Of a stretch of DNA of 64,000 nt, positions 30,856 to 40,911 are shown piece after piece. How positions within the stretch are numbered: the stretch's first letter is position 1; the number at the start of each line of letters is the position of its first letter. Under the pieces are notes generated by a model, which did not search any database, was not told the DNA's origin, and saw only the letters and a program-made list of their open reading frames with translations. The stretch comes from Candidatus Woesearchaeota archaeon. Its GTDB lineage: Archaea; Nanobdellota; Nanobdellia; Woesearchaeales; JABGUJ01. The position numbers were made by a program, and so were the translations under genes. Location: positions 317,534 to 381,533 of the forward strand of contig JABGUJ010000001.1 of NCBI GenBank assembly GCA_018646625.1. Reading direction: 5' to 3'.

Positions 30856-31767
30856 TTAGAGCCTTATTTTCATGAAATCTTCACCAGCTACAACATTATC
30901 AAAAACAGTTCTTGCATCTTCAATTAATGGCAAAGGTTCTTTGTAACGTTGAGAAAAATGATTCAAAACTAATTTCTTTGCCCCTGCTTGATTTGCCAAC
31001 AAACCAGCTTGTTGCGCGGTCATATGCTTATAGCCTTCAGCTTTGTCTAGTTTACTACTTTCATAAGTTGCTTCACAAACTACAACATCCGCATTCTCTG
31101 CTAAATCAACAGCGCTCGGACAAAATTCAGTATCTGCAACATAAGTAAACTTCTTACCTTCAACAATATAAGTAGCTTTTTCAACGTCTATCTCAGTTCC
31201 CTTGTAAGTAATAGATTCTCCTTTAGACAGCTTTTTCAAATGCGGACCATCGGGCACATTCATTTTCTTCATATGCGCAGTATCAATTCTTCTTCTATCT
31301 TTACTCACAAAACTATATCCGATGCATGGTAAACCATGTTCTAATGGGGCACACTCTAGATAGTAATCTTCATTTTCATAAAACATTTCGACGCCTTTAG
31401 GATCTAATTCGTACACTCTAATATCCATTTTAGAACTAAAAATTGTTGCTTTCATCAAATGTTCAATTCTCATCTTAGTATCTCTTGGACCCCAAATATC
31501 AATTCTAGGATTTTCTTCGCTATTTGATTTTGTTTGCATTAATCCAAGTAAACCTGAAACATGATCTCCATGCCAATGAGTAATTAGAATTTTAGTTACC
31601 GCAGTACGTTTAATACCTGTAATATTCATCTGCCTCTGAGTACCTTCACCACAGTCAAACAAAAGTCCTTCGGACTTATATTGCAAGAAAATACCCGCAA
31701 CATTTCTTTCCTTTGTCGGCACCATACAAGAAGTACCCAATAATGTAATTTGCATAGATCTATTCAC
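30856..31767 (-). CDS. rnz: Ribonuclease Z (tRNA 3' processing)
   Basis: LLGTSCMVPTKERNVAGIFL, DCGEGTQRQM, THWHGDHVSGLLGL, MTAQQAGLLANQAGAKKLVLNHFSQRY. Confidence 0.95.
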   Translation of the reverse strand: MNRSMQITLLGTSCMVPTKERNVAGIFLQYKSEGLLFDCGEGTQRQMNITGIKRTAVTKILITHWHGDHVSGLLGLMQTKSNSEENPRIDIWGPRDTKMRIEHLMKATIFSSKMDIRVYELDPKGVEMFYENEDYYLECAPLEHGLPCIGYSFVSKDRRRIDTAHMKKMNVPDGPHLKKLSKGESITYKGTEIDVEKATYIVEGKKFTYVADTEFCPSAVDLAENADVVVCEATYESSKLDKAEGYKHMTAQQAGLLANQAGAKKLVLNHFSQRYKEPLPLIEDARTVFDNVVAGEDFMKIRL

Positions 31768-31813
31768 CTAGAGTTGCATTATTAATAGTTACGGTTTCAA
31801 CCGCCAACAAAGG

Positions 31814-31835
31814 TTATTTTCCATATGGAAAATAA
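31814..31835. promoter_or_regulatory. 22-bp perfect palindrome TTATTTTCCATATGGAAAATAA between divergent rnz and endA
   Basis: Direct reading; sits in the divergent promoter region. Confidence 0.5.
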
Positions 31836-31893
31836 ATAACCAACACATCTAACTATATAAACATTTAAAAAAGAGACAAAGAACAGAGAAACC

Positions 31894-32427
31894 ATGGTAA
31901 AAAAAGAATTAATCAAAGCCAGCTTAATGGAAGATAAAGTGCTCTGTGAAAATTGTGATGAAGCAAGAGAACTTTACAACATAAGCAGATTTGGAGAAAT
32001 AAAAAGAAAAAAGCTGGAGTTATCTTTGATTGAAGCATTTTACCTAATGGAAAAAGAAAAGATCGTAGTGCTTGATGGAAGAAACAAACCTATGAGCCAC
32101 GAATCTTATATGAAAAAAGCAAAAAAGCGAGAACCAAATTTCTGGATTAGATATTCTGTTTTTAGCGATTTTAGGGATCGTGGTTACATCATCAAAACTG
32201 CTTTGAAATTTGGAGCAGACTTCAGAGTATATGATAGAGGTGTAAAGCCTGGAGAAGATCACGCTAAATGGGTTGTATTTCCGGTAAGTGAGGGTAACAC
32301 CCTAACATGGCATGAATTCTCAGCAAAAAATAGAGTGGCACACTCAACAAAAAAAAGACTTCTTTTAGGAATTGTGGATGCAGAAGGCGACGTAGTCTAC
32401 TACGAAACTCGTTGGATTCGACCTTGA
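31894..32427 (+). CDS. endA: tRNA-splicing endonuclease
   Basis: FRDRGYIIKTALKFGADFRVYDRGVKPGEDHAKWVVFPV...NRVAHSTKKRLLLGIVDAEGDVVYYETRWIRP. Confidence 0.95.
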   Translation: MVKKELIKASLMEDKVLCENCDEARELYNISRFGEIKRKKLELSLIEAFYLMEKEKIVVLDGRNKPMSHESYMKKAKKREPNFWIRYSVFSDFRDRGYIIKTALKFGADFRVYDRGVKPGEDHAKWVVFPVSEGNTLTWHEFSAKNRVAHSTKKRLLLGIVDAEGDVVYYETRWIRP

Positions 32428-32473
32428 GTCAACTTCCAAAAATATATAAACTCCTACAAATAAATTATTAGCT

Positions 32474-33409
32474 ATGGACATTGCCAACTTTGCCAAAATT
32501 GCACAAGACAAAGGCAAGTTTCTACAATTCATTGAATCTCGAGGACCCATTCTACCTGTAGATCTGGCCAAAGCCATGAAAATAGACTCAATGTTTGCAG
32601 GCGCAATTCTTTCTGAACTCCTATCCAACAAACAAATTAAAATCTCAACTGCAAAGATAGGCGGATCTCCCGTATACTATACCAAAGGCCAAGAATCAAA
32701 ATTAGAAATTCTCTATGATCACTTACCAGAAAAAGTGAGAAGAACCTATGATATTTTGAAAGAGAGTAAAATATTGAAAGATAAAGAAATGGGGCCTGTA
32801 GAAAGAACTGCACTAAGAGAGCTAAAAGATTTTGCAATAATGCTAAACGTTACGGCGGGGGAAGAACAACTAGTATTCTGGAAATGGCACCTATTGGCCG
32901 ATGAAGAGGCTGCAACAATCATAAAGAAAAAGCTGGGTTTAGTTAAAGAGAAAAAAGAGCCACCGAAGCCAATCAAAGAAGAAAAGATCGAACCCCCTAA
33001 ACCAATACCTGAACCAAAAAAACCAGAAATCAAAAAACCAGTACCCAAAATAGAAAAACAAAAACAACTATCTCCAACAGAAAGTACAATTACAGAAACT
33101 GATGACTTTCTAAACATAATTAACTCATATTTCAAAAACAACAATATCGCAGTTCACAGCACAGAAGTCATTAGAAAAAATTCAGATGTCGAATTAGTTA
33201 TAGAAATACCAAGCGTTTTTGGAGAACTACAATATTTCTGTAAAGCCAAGAATAAAAAGAAATGCAATGATGGTGATTTAAGTTCGGCATTCATCAGATC
33301 TCAAAGCCTCAAACTCCCAATTATTTTTCTCACAACTGGTGAGATTACAAAAAGAGCTCAAGAAATGCTTGAAAAAGAATTCAAAGGCATGACTTTGAAA
33401 AAGCTCTAA
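32474..33409 (+). CDS. Winged-helix protein with possible nuclease-like C-terminal domain
   Basis: N-terminal wHTH-like region, KPxPKP linker, C-terminal ELVIEIPSVFGELQYFCKAKNKKKCNDGDLSSAFIRSQSLKLPIIFLTTGEI. Confidence 0.6.
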   Translation: MDIANFAKIAQDKGKFLQFIESRGPILPVDLAKAMKIDSMFAGAILSELLSNKQIKISTAKIGGSPVYYTKGQESKLEILYDHLPEKVRRTYDILKESKILKDKEMGPVERTALRELKDFAIMLNVTAGEEQLVFWKWHLLADEEAATIIKKKLGLVKEKKEPPKPIKEEKIEPPKPIPEPKKPEIKKPVPKIEKQKQLSPTESTITETDDFLNIINSYFKNNNIAVHSTEVIRKNSDVELVIEIPSVFGELQYFCKAKNKKKCNDGDLSSAFIRSQSLKLPIIFLTTGEITKRAQEMLEKEFKGMTLKKL

Positions 33410-33477
33410 AATAGAAAAGTATTTATAGTCTCCCTCGTCGATAAATTCACTAAAAAATAGAGGGAGGAACGAAGTCT

Positions 33478-34194
33478 ATGAAATCAAATATTGTTAGCGC
33501 ATTAAGTATATTAGTTGTACTTTTATCCATTTTAGGTTGTGCAGAGGTTCAACAAACTATTGAAGAACCCGCACAAGAACCAGTTATTGAAACATCAGAG
33601 CCGGTTATCATTGAAGAAAAACAACAAATAACAGTAACACCCGTTGATGAAGATACTTCTGTCATCATTACCAAACCCGAAGAGGAACTAGAACCAGAAG
33701 TAAACATCACCACACCAAGTAATGAAACAGTAGAAGAGTATACTTTAAGCCAAGAAGAAATAGAAAAACTAGGAAACCATAAACTAGGAGAGGAAAGATC
33801 TGTTATTGCTAGCGGATTCAGAAAGATGAAACTTGGCGAAACGTACGTTTTCGGAATAAAAGTAAGAAACGTATACCACTACGATTCAAATTTTAGTTTA
33901 AGACTAGAATCATACACAACTGAACAAAAAGAAGGAATGAGCTTCAGCGAAGTACATTATTCGAAAAACGTAGAAAGATGGTTTAAAAACGACGAATTTA
34001 AAAACTTCAAAGTGGAAAAGAACTCTGAAGTATTAATTCCTATAGCGATTGAAGTTGGATCAACACTAAAGCCTGAAGAACCCGTTAAAGACGGTACAAG
34101 GGTAACATACAACTTTGAACTTGTTATTGTTGATGAAAACTCAAAACCAATAGAAACCTACAGCTACGAAACAATTGTTATAAGAGTTGTTTAA
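33478..34194 (+). CDS. Predicted lipoprotein (paralog of next gene)
   Basis: Signal peptide with ILGC lipobox, acidic linker, shared FRKMKLGETYVFGIKVRN domain. Confidence 0.75.
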   Translation: MKSNIVSALSILVVLLSILGCAEVQQTIEEPAQEPVIETSEPVIIEEKQQITVTPVDEDTSVIITKPEEELEPEVNITTPSNETVEEYTLSQEEIEKLGNHKLGEERSVIASGFRKMKLGETYVFGIKVRNVYHYDSNFSLRLESYTTEQKEGMSFSEVHYSKNVERWFKNDEFKNFKVEKNSEVLIPIAIEVGSTLKPEEPVKDGTRVTYNFELVIVDENSKPIETYSYETIVIRVV

Positions 34195-34206
34195 AGGGGG
34201 TTAAAA

Positions 34207-34872
34207 ATGAAAAAACTAATAGCATTATTTGCAATTCTCGCAGTCTGCATATTTTTAACAGCATGCGGTGAATCCACAGTTCAACCTACTAAAACAATAG
34301 AAAGCACTCCTGATGCAGAAGTAGTAGCAGAGCCAGAAGTTGAACCAGAACCTGTTGTTGAAGAACCGGAGATAGTAGAAGAACCTGAAGCAGTTCCAGA
34401 AGTGAGTGAAGTTCCAACAGAACTAACTGACTTGGAAATTGAGGCTGCAAGAAGCTCTATAAAAGGCGCTACAAGAGCAAAAGTCTATCCTGCATTCAAA
34501 AATCTGAAAGTTGGAGAAACAGGAATCTTTGGATTGGCAATAAAAAACACCAAACCAAAAGCCTACCAATACACGATAGAAATAAGAGATGTTTCTCTTG
34601 AAGAAAAAATTGGTTCCGGCAGTTATCAAAGAATAAATGATGACATAGACATAACTAGCTGGTTAGATGAAAATTACTTAAGCAACTTTGAAATTGCTGC
34701 AAACGAAGTAGGAGTCCTTCAATTAACCATTACTGCTAAAGATATGGTTAAAGCAGACTTAGAAACTAGACCTGGAATGAGAATAAAACTCTTCATAGAC
34801 GTTTTTGAGTACGACGGAGGCTTTACAGAACAAGCAGGCAAAGCAGAGCTTGATATTAGGGTTGTAGAATAA
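34207..34872 (+). CDS. Predicted lipoprotein (paralog of previous gene)
   Basis: Signal peptide with LTAC lipobox, EPE/EV-rich linker, shared FKNLKVGETGIFGLAIKN domain. Confidence 0.75.
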   Translation: MKKLIALFAILAVCIFLTACGESTVQPTKTIESTPDAEVVAEPEVEPEPVVEEPEIVEEPEAVPEVSEVPTELTDLEIEAARSSIKGATRAKVYPAFKNLKVGETGIFGLAIKNTKPKAYQYTIEIRDVSLEEKIGSGSYQRINDDIDITSWLDENYLSNFEIAANEVGVLQLTITAKDMVKADLETRPGMRIKLFIDVFEYDGGFTEQAGKAELDIRVVE

Positions 34873-34929
34873 ACCCTTCTTTTTCTATTTTTCACTAATT
34901 TTATAAATAAACCTTTCAAAAGATAACAT

Positions 34930-35964
34930 ATGGGAGTACAAATAACGAACCTTCTAACAAGCAGAGATACTTCAATAGATGAACTTGCAGGAAAAACATT
35001 CGCAGTAGACTCATACAACATGCTATATCAATTTCTAACTACTTTGAGAACATATGATGGATCTCCGCTAAGAGACTCAAAAGGAAACATCACATCACAC
35101 ATATCTGGACTATTTAGCAGAACAATTAGCTTCATGAGCAAAGGACTAAAGTTAGCGTTCGTGTTTGATGGTGAAGCCCCAGTACTAAAGCAAAAAGAAC
35201 GAGAAAGAAGAGCTGAAATAAAAAAAGCCGCCGAAGCACAATATGAAATTGCTAAAGAACGTAAAGATGTTGAAGGTATGAAAAAGTTTGCGGGCAGAAC
35301 TGCAAGATTAACAAAAGAAATGGTTGATGAGACAAAAGAACTTCTTGAAGCGTTTGGTCTTCCTGTTATTCAAGCACCATCAGAAGGTGAAGCTCAAGCT
35401 GCACGCATGTGCAGTAATGGAGATGTTTACGCACTTATCTCTCAAGATACTGATTGTTTAGCATTCGGCACTCCAAGAATGGTGAAAAATTTATCTGTTA
35501 GTCAAAGAAAAAAGATGAACAGCAAACTAAGTTATGAATCCGTAAAACCTCAATTATTAGAACTAGAAGTTAATCTAAAAAACCTTGAATTAACTAGAGA
35601 TCAACTTATCGCATTAATGATGTTAGTAGGTACTGATTTTAATATTGGCGGAATAAAAGGAATAGGTCCAAAAAATGGATTAAAACTAGTTAAAGAACAC
35701 AAAGATGACTTTAACACGTTATTCAAAGAAGTGAAATGGTCTGACTTCTTCGACTATGATTGGAATGACGTATTTAATACAATAAAAGACATGCCTGTAA
35801 CTGATGATTACAAGCTTGAGTGGAAACCAATCAATGAAGATAAGATCTACGAAATTCTTCATGAAAGACACGAATTTTCAAAAGAGAGAATCAAACACTC
35901 ATTAGATAAATTAAACAAAATCAAAGACGCACAATCACAAAAAGGTCTTGGAGACTTTATGTAA
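34930..35964 (+). CDS. fen: Flap endonuclease 1
   Basis: GKTFAVDSYNMLYQFL, FVFDGEAPVLKQKE, QAPSEGEAQAARM, SQDTDCLAFG, IGGIKGIGPKNGLKL. Confidence 0.96.
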   Translation: MGVQITNLLTSRDTSIDELAGKTFAVDSYNMLYQFLTTLRTYDGSPLRDSKGNITSHISGLFSRTISFMSKGLKLAFVFDGEAPVLKQKERERRAEIKKAAEAQYEIAKERKDVEGMKKFAGRTARLTKEMVDETKELLEAFGLPVIQAPSEGEAQAARMCSNGDVYALISQDTDCLAFGTPRMVKNLSVSQRKKMNSKLSYESVKPQLLELEVNLKNLELTRDQLIALMMLVGTDFNIGGIKGIGPKNGLKLVKEHKDDFNTLFKEVKWSDFFDYDWNDVFNTIKDMPVTDDYKLEWKPINEDKIYEILHERHEFSKERIKHSLDKLNKIKDAQSQKGLGDFM

Positions 35965-35965
35965 A

Positions 35966-37003
35966 ATGCTAGTTATCAAAATCCCACTAAAAATAGCAAA
36001 CAAAGTACAGGAATTCATTAGAAAAGATGATTTATCTGTAAAGGATTATGATTTTTATAAAGATAAAGAGAATCTATACTTGGCAGTAAACGAAAGTAAA
36101 GAGATATTAAACAAATTCCCAGATGTAAAGACATCAAAGAAAGAATTAACAAAACGTAGAAGAACTCCTACTACATTAAAAGAAGCTTTGAAAGACGACA
36201 TACCTAAAGAACTATTATCAAATCTAAAAACTGCTTTCGACACTGTCGGCGATATCGCAATAATAGAAGTAGATGAAGAATTAAAAAAATATGAAAAAAT
36301 TATTGCTACAAAACTTCTAGAAATAAATAAACAACTGAAAGTTGTTACAAAAAAAGAAGGAATTCATGGTGGTACGTTTAGAACTCAGAAACTAAAGGTT
36401 CTGGCAGGAGAAGAACGAAAAGAGACTATATATACTGAAAATAATTGTAGATTAAAATTAAATGTTGAAGAAGTATATTTCTCTCCAAGATTAAGTACAG
36501 AACGAAAAAGAATTATGAAACTAGTGAAAAAAGGAGAGAACATCCTTGTCATGTTCTGCGGCTGCGCACCATATCCTTGCGTTTTAGCAAAGAACTCCGA
36601 AGCCAGACATATAACAGGCATAGAAATAAACCCGCAAGGACACAAATACGGATTAGAGAACATAAAACTAAACAAATTAACAAATGTAGACTTAATAAAC
36701 GCAGACGCTACCAAAGTAATGCCTTTGGAAGAAAACAACAAGCCAATAATTTTTGACAGAATCCTTATGCCTTTACCTAAGTCCGCAGAAGATTTTTTAG
36801 ATGCAGCATTGAGTAACGCAGGCAAAAACACAATAATTCATTTCTATGACTTTTTACATGAAAGTGAGTTTCATCTTGCAATAGAAAAAATAGAAAAAGC
36901 GTGTAAAAGAAATAAATTAAAACACGAAGTTATTGGAACATACAAGTGCGGTAATCACGCACCAAGGGTGTTTCGAATCTGTGTGGACTTTAAGATAAAA
37001 TGA
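35966..37003 (+). CDS. trm5: tRNA (guanine-37-N1) methyltransferase Trm5
   Basis: HGGTFRTQKLKVLAGEERKETIYTENNCRLKLNVEEVYFSPRLSTER; NILVMFCGCAPYPCVLAKNS. The ORF-track start at 35948 lies within fen; ATG at 35966 is preferred. Confidence 0.92.
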   Translation: MLVIKIPLKIANKVQEFIRKDDLSVKDYDFYKDKENLYLAVNESKEILNKFPDVKTSKKELTKRRRTPTTLKEALKDDIPKELLSNLKTAFDTVGDIAIIEVDEELKKYEKIIATKLLEINKQLKVVTKKEGIHGGTFRTQKLKVLAGEERKETIYTENNCRLKLNVEEVYFSPRLSTERKRIMKLVKKGENILVMFCGCAPYPCVLAKNSEARHITGIEINPQGHKYGLENIKLNKLTNVDLINADATKVMPLEENNKPIIFDRILMPLPKSAEDFLDAALSNAGKNTIIHFYDFLHESEFHLAIEKIEKACKRNKLKHEVIGTYKCGNHAPRVFRICVDFKIK

Positions 37004-37389
37004 AAGATGTTCAAAAAGCAGTAATAAAAAAAGACGACAAATTTCTAATTTTACTAAGATCAAAAACCGCAGACTTTTTTCCAGATTATTGGGATTTTCC
37101 AGGAGGAAAGCTAGAACCAAACGAAATACCTGAAGAAGGTATAGAAAGAGAAGTAAAAGAAGAAACAACTTTAACAATAAAAGCCAAAGAGGTTGTTGGA
37201 GTATACGAATACGATCTAACAAACTGCGGCCATAACGATTTCAGATTTACTGTATATAACATAGAAATTCTAGAAGGAAAAGTAAAAATAGGATTTGAAC
37301 ACCAAGAGTTCAAATGGGCCACAAAGGAAGAAGTTCTAAATCTCAGGATAGAGCCCTTCTTAATTGAATATTTTAAAGAACACCCATAG
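37000..37389 (+). CDS. NUDIX hydrolase (MutT-like)
   Basis: FPGGKLEPNEIPEEGIEREVKEETTLTI; ATGA overlap with trm5. Confidence 0.9.
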   Translation: MKDVQKAVIKKDDKFLILLRSKTADFFPDYWDFPGGKLEPNEIPEEGIEREVKEETTLTIKAKEVVGVYEYDLTNCGHNDFRFTVYNIEILEGKVKIGFEHQEFKWATKEEVLNLRIEPFLIEYFKEHP

Positions 37390-37419
37390 CTTTAAATAAC
37401 AACAAAAGTCGTAAGGTGG

Positions 37420-37488
37420 GTGTGCAATGATTAAGTGAACACCGGTCGAGCGCAAGCGATGAGATTCGGAAGTAACTGCTGAGCACAC
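37420..37488 (+). ncRNA. Candidate C/D-box sRNA
   Basis: 6-bp terminal stem GTGTGC/GCACAC immediately enclosing a C-like box (AATGATTA) and D box (CTGA); internal D'/C'-like TCGAG...GCGATGAG; TATA-like tttaaata about 26 nt upstream of the stem start. Confidence 0.6.
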
Positions 37489-37496
37489 AGCATTTT

Positions 37497-38843
37497 CTAA
37501 AATGATAATCTATACTTAGAAACTATTGCTCCAACTCCCAAACCCAAACAAGACGCAAGTATTGCACCGAAAACATACACTGGTTGAAATTCTCCTTTAA
37601 TTAAAGACAACGCCAACAAAATTACGAATGCAACAGTACCGAAAATCATTGAATAGTATAAAGTAGATGCCTTAACCTTGCCTTTAACCCATGTAGCTAT
37701 TGCTGCCACCGATAAAACAGAAGTTACGGCCGCAAAAAACGCGCCCAGCACTAGATCCTGAACCAATACTGCCAATACAACTGCCAACAAACAAAGAACA
37801 AACATAACTTTTCTAATGTTACTAACCATTTGAGATTTGGTATAATGAAACAGATCTTGTACGACAGATGATGATGCAGTAAAAACATAAGTATCAATAG
37901 AACTCATAATTGCTGCAAACAACAATACAACTGCCAGCCCCACTAAACCTGGAGGCAACAGATTCTGAAATGCATGAATTAATGCTAAATCCTGATCTAC
38001 ACCAGGAAATTTCGCTTTAACAACCAAAGCAACCATCCCAAGCAAAGCACCAAAGATTGCATAAACAATAGACGACAAGATAAATCCTTTTTTCAAAGAA
38101 GCAACATTTTTAGTCGAATACACTCTCTGCCAAAGCTCAGGCATTCCAAAAGGCAACATAACCCCAAACAAAAAGAACCCAACAATTGTAGCAATTCCTC
38201 CACCAAACAAATTCCATTCCGCTAGTGGAATCACTCCAACATCAAATATCATAACGGCCAATATTACTAGCAAAACAAACATTGCACCATATTGAATCAC
38301 ATCTGTTTTCACTACTGCTTTGAATCCGCCAAGTAACAAATATACTAAAACAATAGCAACCATGATCAAAGCGCACAACCAAAACGGCCAGCCTGTAAAA
38401 AATACAAATATCTTTGTACCTGCCATTAAATTAAGAGACAAGAAACCAAACATCAGAAATATAGTCAATGCAGAAGCAAACCCTGCAACTTTTTTTCCAT
38501 AATTATGTTTAAAGTAATCAGATAAAGTATAATATCTCTCACCAGAATGTGATCTTAACTTTAATGCGAATGGCAAAAAAACCAAAACACCTAATGCCAT
38601 TCCAATAAAATACCAGATTGCGGAAAATCCCCAAAGATAAACCATTGCGACAAAGATCATAATTATTGATCCGGTCTTGCTGGCATTCACAGTAGCCATA
38701 GTACTCCACGCACCAAGTTTCCTTTCTGCAATTAAGAAATCTTCATCACTTTGTTTTCTAGATGAGATATAACCTATCACAACCAAAACCACGAAATAGG
38801 CAACTACCAACAATAAATCCCACATTGACAACATATTATCCAT
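37497..38843 (-). CDS. Sodium:solute symporter family (SSF) transporter
   Basis: ~13 TM segments; SSRKQSDEDFLIAERKLGAWSTMATVNASKTGS; ALKLRSHSGERYYTLSDYFKHNYG. Confidence 0.9.
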   Translation of the reverse strand: MDNMLSMWDLLLVVAYFVVLVVIGYISSRKQSDEDFLIAERKLGAWSTMATVNASKTGSIIMIFVAMVYLWGFSAIWYFIGMALGVLVFLPFALKLRSHSGERYYTLSDYFKHNYGKKVAGFASALTIFLMFGFLSLNLMAGTKIFVFFTGWPFWLCALIMVAIVLVYLLLGGFKAVVKTDVIQYGAMFVLLVILAVMIFDVGVIPLAEWNLFGGGIATIVGFFLFGVMLPFGMPELWQRVYSTKNVASLKKGFILSSIVYAIFGALLGMVALVVKAKFPGVDQDLALIHAFQNLLPPGLVGLAVVLLFAAIMSSIDTYVFTASSSVVQDLFHYTKSQMVSNIRKVMFVLCLLAVVLAVLVQDLVLGAFFAAVTSVLSVAAIATWVKGKVKASTLYYSMIFGTVAFVILLALSLIKGEFQPVYVFGAILASCLGLGVGAIVSKYRLSF

Positions 38844-38974
38844 TTGAAATATCCTCGTAAACTGCCTAAAACGCCCTAATTATTAACAAAACATCAAGAC
38901 CAACTAAAGTATATAAACCTTTGTTGTTGTGATAAACCACAACATTATTATACAACCAGAACAACAACCAGATC

Positions 38975-39694
38975 ATGCAAATTGAAAACTTAATGGAAGC
39001 CGGCTTAACAAAACATCAAGCGGAAGTATACTTAGAAGTTCTAAAAGGGCCTGGAAGAAGTGGCGGTGAATTAGCTAAACGACTCTCAATAGATAGATCA
39101 TTTGCATACAATATCCTTAATGCACTGATAGACAAAGGACTGGTCAGCCACATCACAGAAAAGAACATAAGATTATTTTATCCGTCCGATCCTGAAAATT
39201 TATTAAATGAAATTGAAGAAAAAAGAACAAAAGTTTCTACAATAATTGAAGAATTAAAAAAAATCAATGCACAAACAAAAGAATCCCGTGCAGTTACAGT
39301 TTACGAAGGTAAAGCGGGCGTTAAAATATACGCGAGAGAATGTGTAGAGCGAGATTCATTCTGCCTTTTAGGTGGTGGAGAACGCCCCGGCATACTAGAC
39401 ACATTAAAATCAGACTTCCCTCACTATCTAAATCTGTTTGAGAATAAAAAAACCAAAGGCAGAGCCATAACTTCTAATAGTTTTAGAAAAATCATGGATA
39501 ACCTATTTGAAAAAAGTGAGATAAAAGTTAGAACTCTTCCTAATCTAAAAACCAGGGCAAGCTTTACAATATTCAAAGATAAAATAGCTATCTGTTCTAC
39601 AGAAGAAAAAGCAATGGTAATAATGATAGAAGATAAAAACGTTGCAGAAACACTACAATGCTACTTTGATAATTTATGGAAGATAGCTAATTAA
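38975..39694 (+). CDS. TrmB-family transcriptional regulator
   Basis: LMEAGLTKHQAEVYLEVLKGPGRSGGELAKRLSIDRSFAYNILNALIDKGLV. Confidence 0.85.
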   Translation: MQIENLMEAGLTKHQAEVYLEVLKGPGRSGGELAKRLSIDRSFAYNILNALIDKGLVSHITEKNIRLFYPSDPENLLNEIEEKRTKVSTIIEELKKINAQTKESRAVTVYEGKAGVKIYARECVERDSFCLLGGGERPGILDTLKSDFPHYLNLFENKKTKGRAITSNSFRKIMDNLFEKSEIKVRTLPNLKTRASFTIFKDKIAICSTEEKAMVIMIEDKNVAETLQCYFDNLWKIAN

Positions 39695-40857
39695 CCAAAC
39701 ATTCTCATAAAGTCTTCGCCTTCTTCTTCTTCTTCACGCTTAACTTTAACAACCGCTTCCAAGAAATCTTTTCCAGTTACTTTTGTTCTATTAGCGCGAA
39801 TAGCAAAGTAACCTGCTTCAGTACAGACCGCCTTAATCTCGGCACCAGAATATCCTTCAAGTTCTTTGTAGATCTTATCAAGATTGGCTTTTTTATCCAC
39901 AGTCATGTTACGAGTGTGGATCGAGAAGATTTTAACAATACCTTCCTTATCTGGATTTGGAACCTTTATCAACCTATCCAGCCTACCTGGACGCGTCACC
40001 GCAGGATCAAGGATATCTTTTCTGTTCGTACAACCAATAATTTTTACGTTGTCCAAACTCTTGAACCCATCAATTTCTGCTAATAACTGCATAAACGTTC
40101 TCTGAACTTCTCTCTCACCCGAGGTTCCGATCTCTATCCTAGTTGCAGCTAATGCATCAATCTCATCAATGAATATAATGGAAGGCGCCTTCTCTCTTGC
40201 CAAGTCAAATACTTCTTTAACTAACTTAGCACCTTCTCCAATAAATTTCTGAACCAACTCAGAACCAACAAGTTCTATGAATGTTGAATTAGTAGAAGAC
40301 GCAACCGCCTTTGCAAGTAATGTTTTACCAGTACCGGGAGTACCATACAACAAAATACCTTTTGGCGGATGGATTCCGACTTTCTTAAACAACGCAGGCT
40401 TGAGAAGTGGAAGTTCAATAACTTCTCTAATTTCTTCAGCCTGATTATCCAATCCACCCACATCATCCCAACTCACAGTAGGTTTGTCTATGATGACAAA
40501 CTTTTCAATATTAAATTTCTTCCTTCCTGGAATTTTCTTAAGAACTGTTAAGTTTTTTTGTTCAACTAAAACCGCATCGTCCGATTTAAGACCAGGACAG
40601 TCTGGCCCTTTCTCAACAAAAAATTCATTACCATTATTTAATCTTACAAGAACATTCTCATCTAGCATTTCTCTAACTTCTGCGACCAACAAAGGTGGTT
40701 TTTGAAACATATCAAGCTGCTTTTGTGCTCTAGACAACTCAGATCTTAGATTAATCACAGTCTGTTGAAGCATCTTATTCTCGTCTTCCAAGCCGTTGGC
40801 ATCCACACTATAGCTACCAATAATTCTGTTTAGAATCTCCTTATCCTCGTTCGCCAT
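39691..40857 (-). CDS. pan: Proteasome-activating nucleotidase (PAN), AAA+ ATPase
   Basis: [58 protein letters not shown]; coiled-coil N-terminus. Confidence 0.95.
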   Translation of the reverse strand: MANEDKEILNRIIGSYSVDANGLEDENKMLQQTVINLRSELSRAQKQLDMFQKPPLLVAEVREMLDENVLVRLNNGNEFFVEKGPDCPGLKSDDAVLVEQKNLTVLKKIPGRKKFNIEKFVIIDKPTVSWDDVGGLDNQAEEIREVIELPLLKPALFKKVGIHPPKGILLYGTPGTGKTLLAKAVASSTNSTFIELVGSELVQKFIGEGAKLVKEVFDLAREKAPSIIFIDEIDALAATRIEIGTSGEREVQRTFMQLLAEIDGFKSLDNVKIIGCTNRKDILDPAVTRPGRLDRLIKVPNPDKEGIVKIFSIHTRNMTVDKKANLDKIYKELEGYSGAEIKAVCTEAGYFAIRANRTKVTGKDFLEAVVKVKREEEEEGEDFMRMFG

Positions 40858-40911
40858 AGTACCTCATCAACCCATCATTGATATATAAAGCTTCTTGTTT
40901 AAGAATGAAAA

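Noticed and set aside
31814-31835. ORB element
   Set aside because: Core dyad has a 4-nt rather than 3-nt centre and lacks the downstream G-string of the other boxes; treated as an operator-like palindrome.
35948-35965. Upstream start METLCK for Trm5
   Set aside because: Lies inside the end of fen in another frame; ATG at 35966 directly after the fen stop gives the expected N-terminus MLVIKIP.
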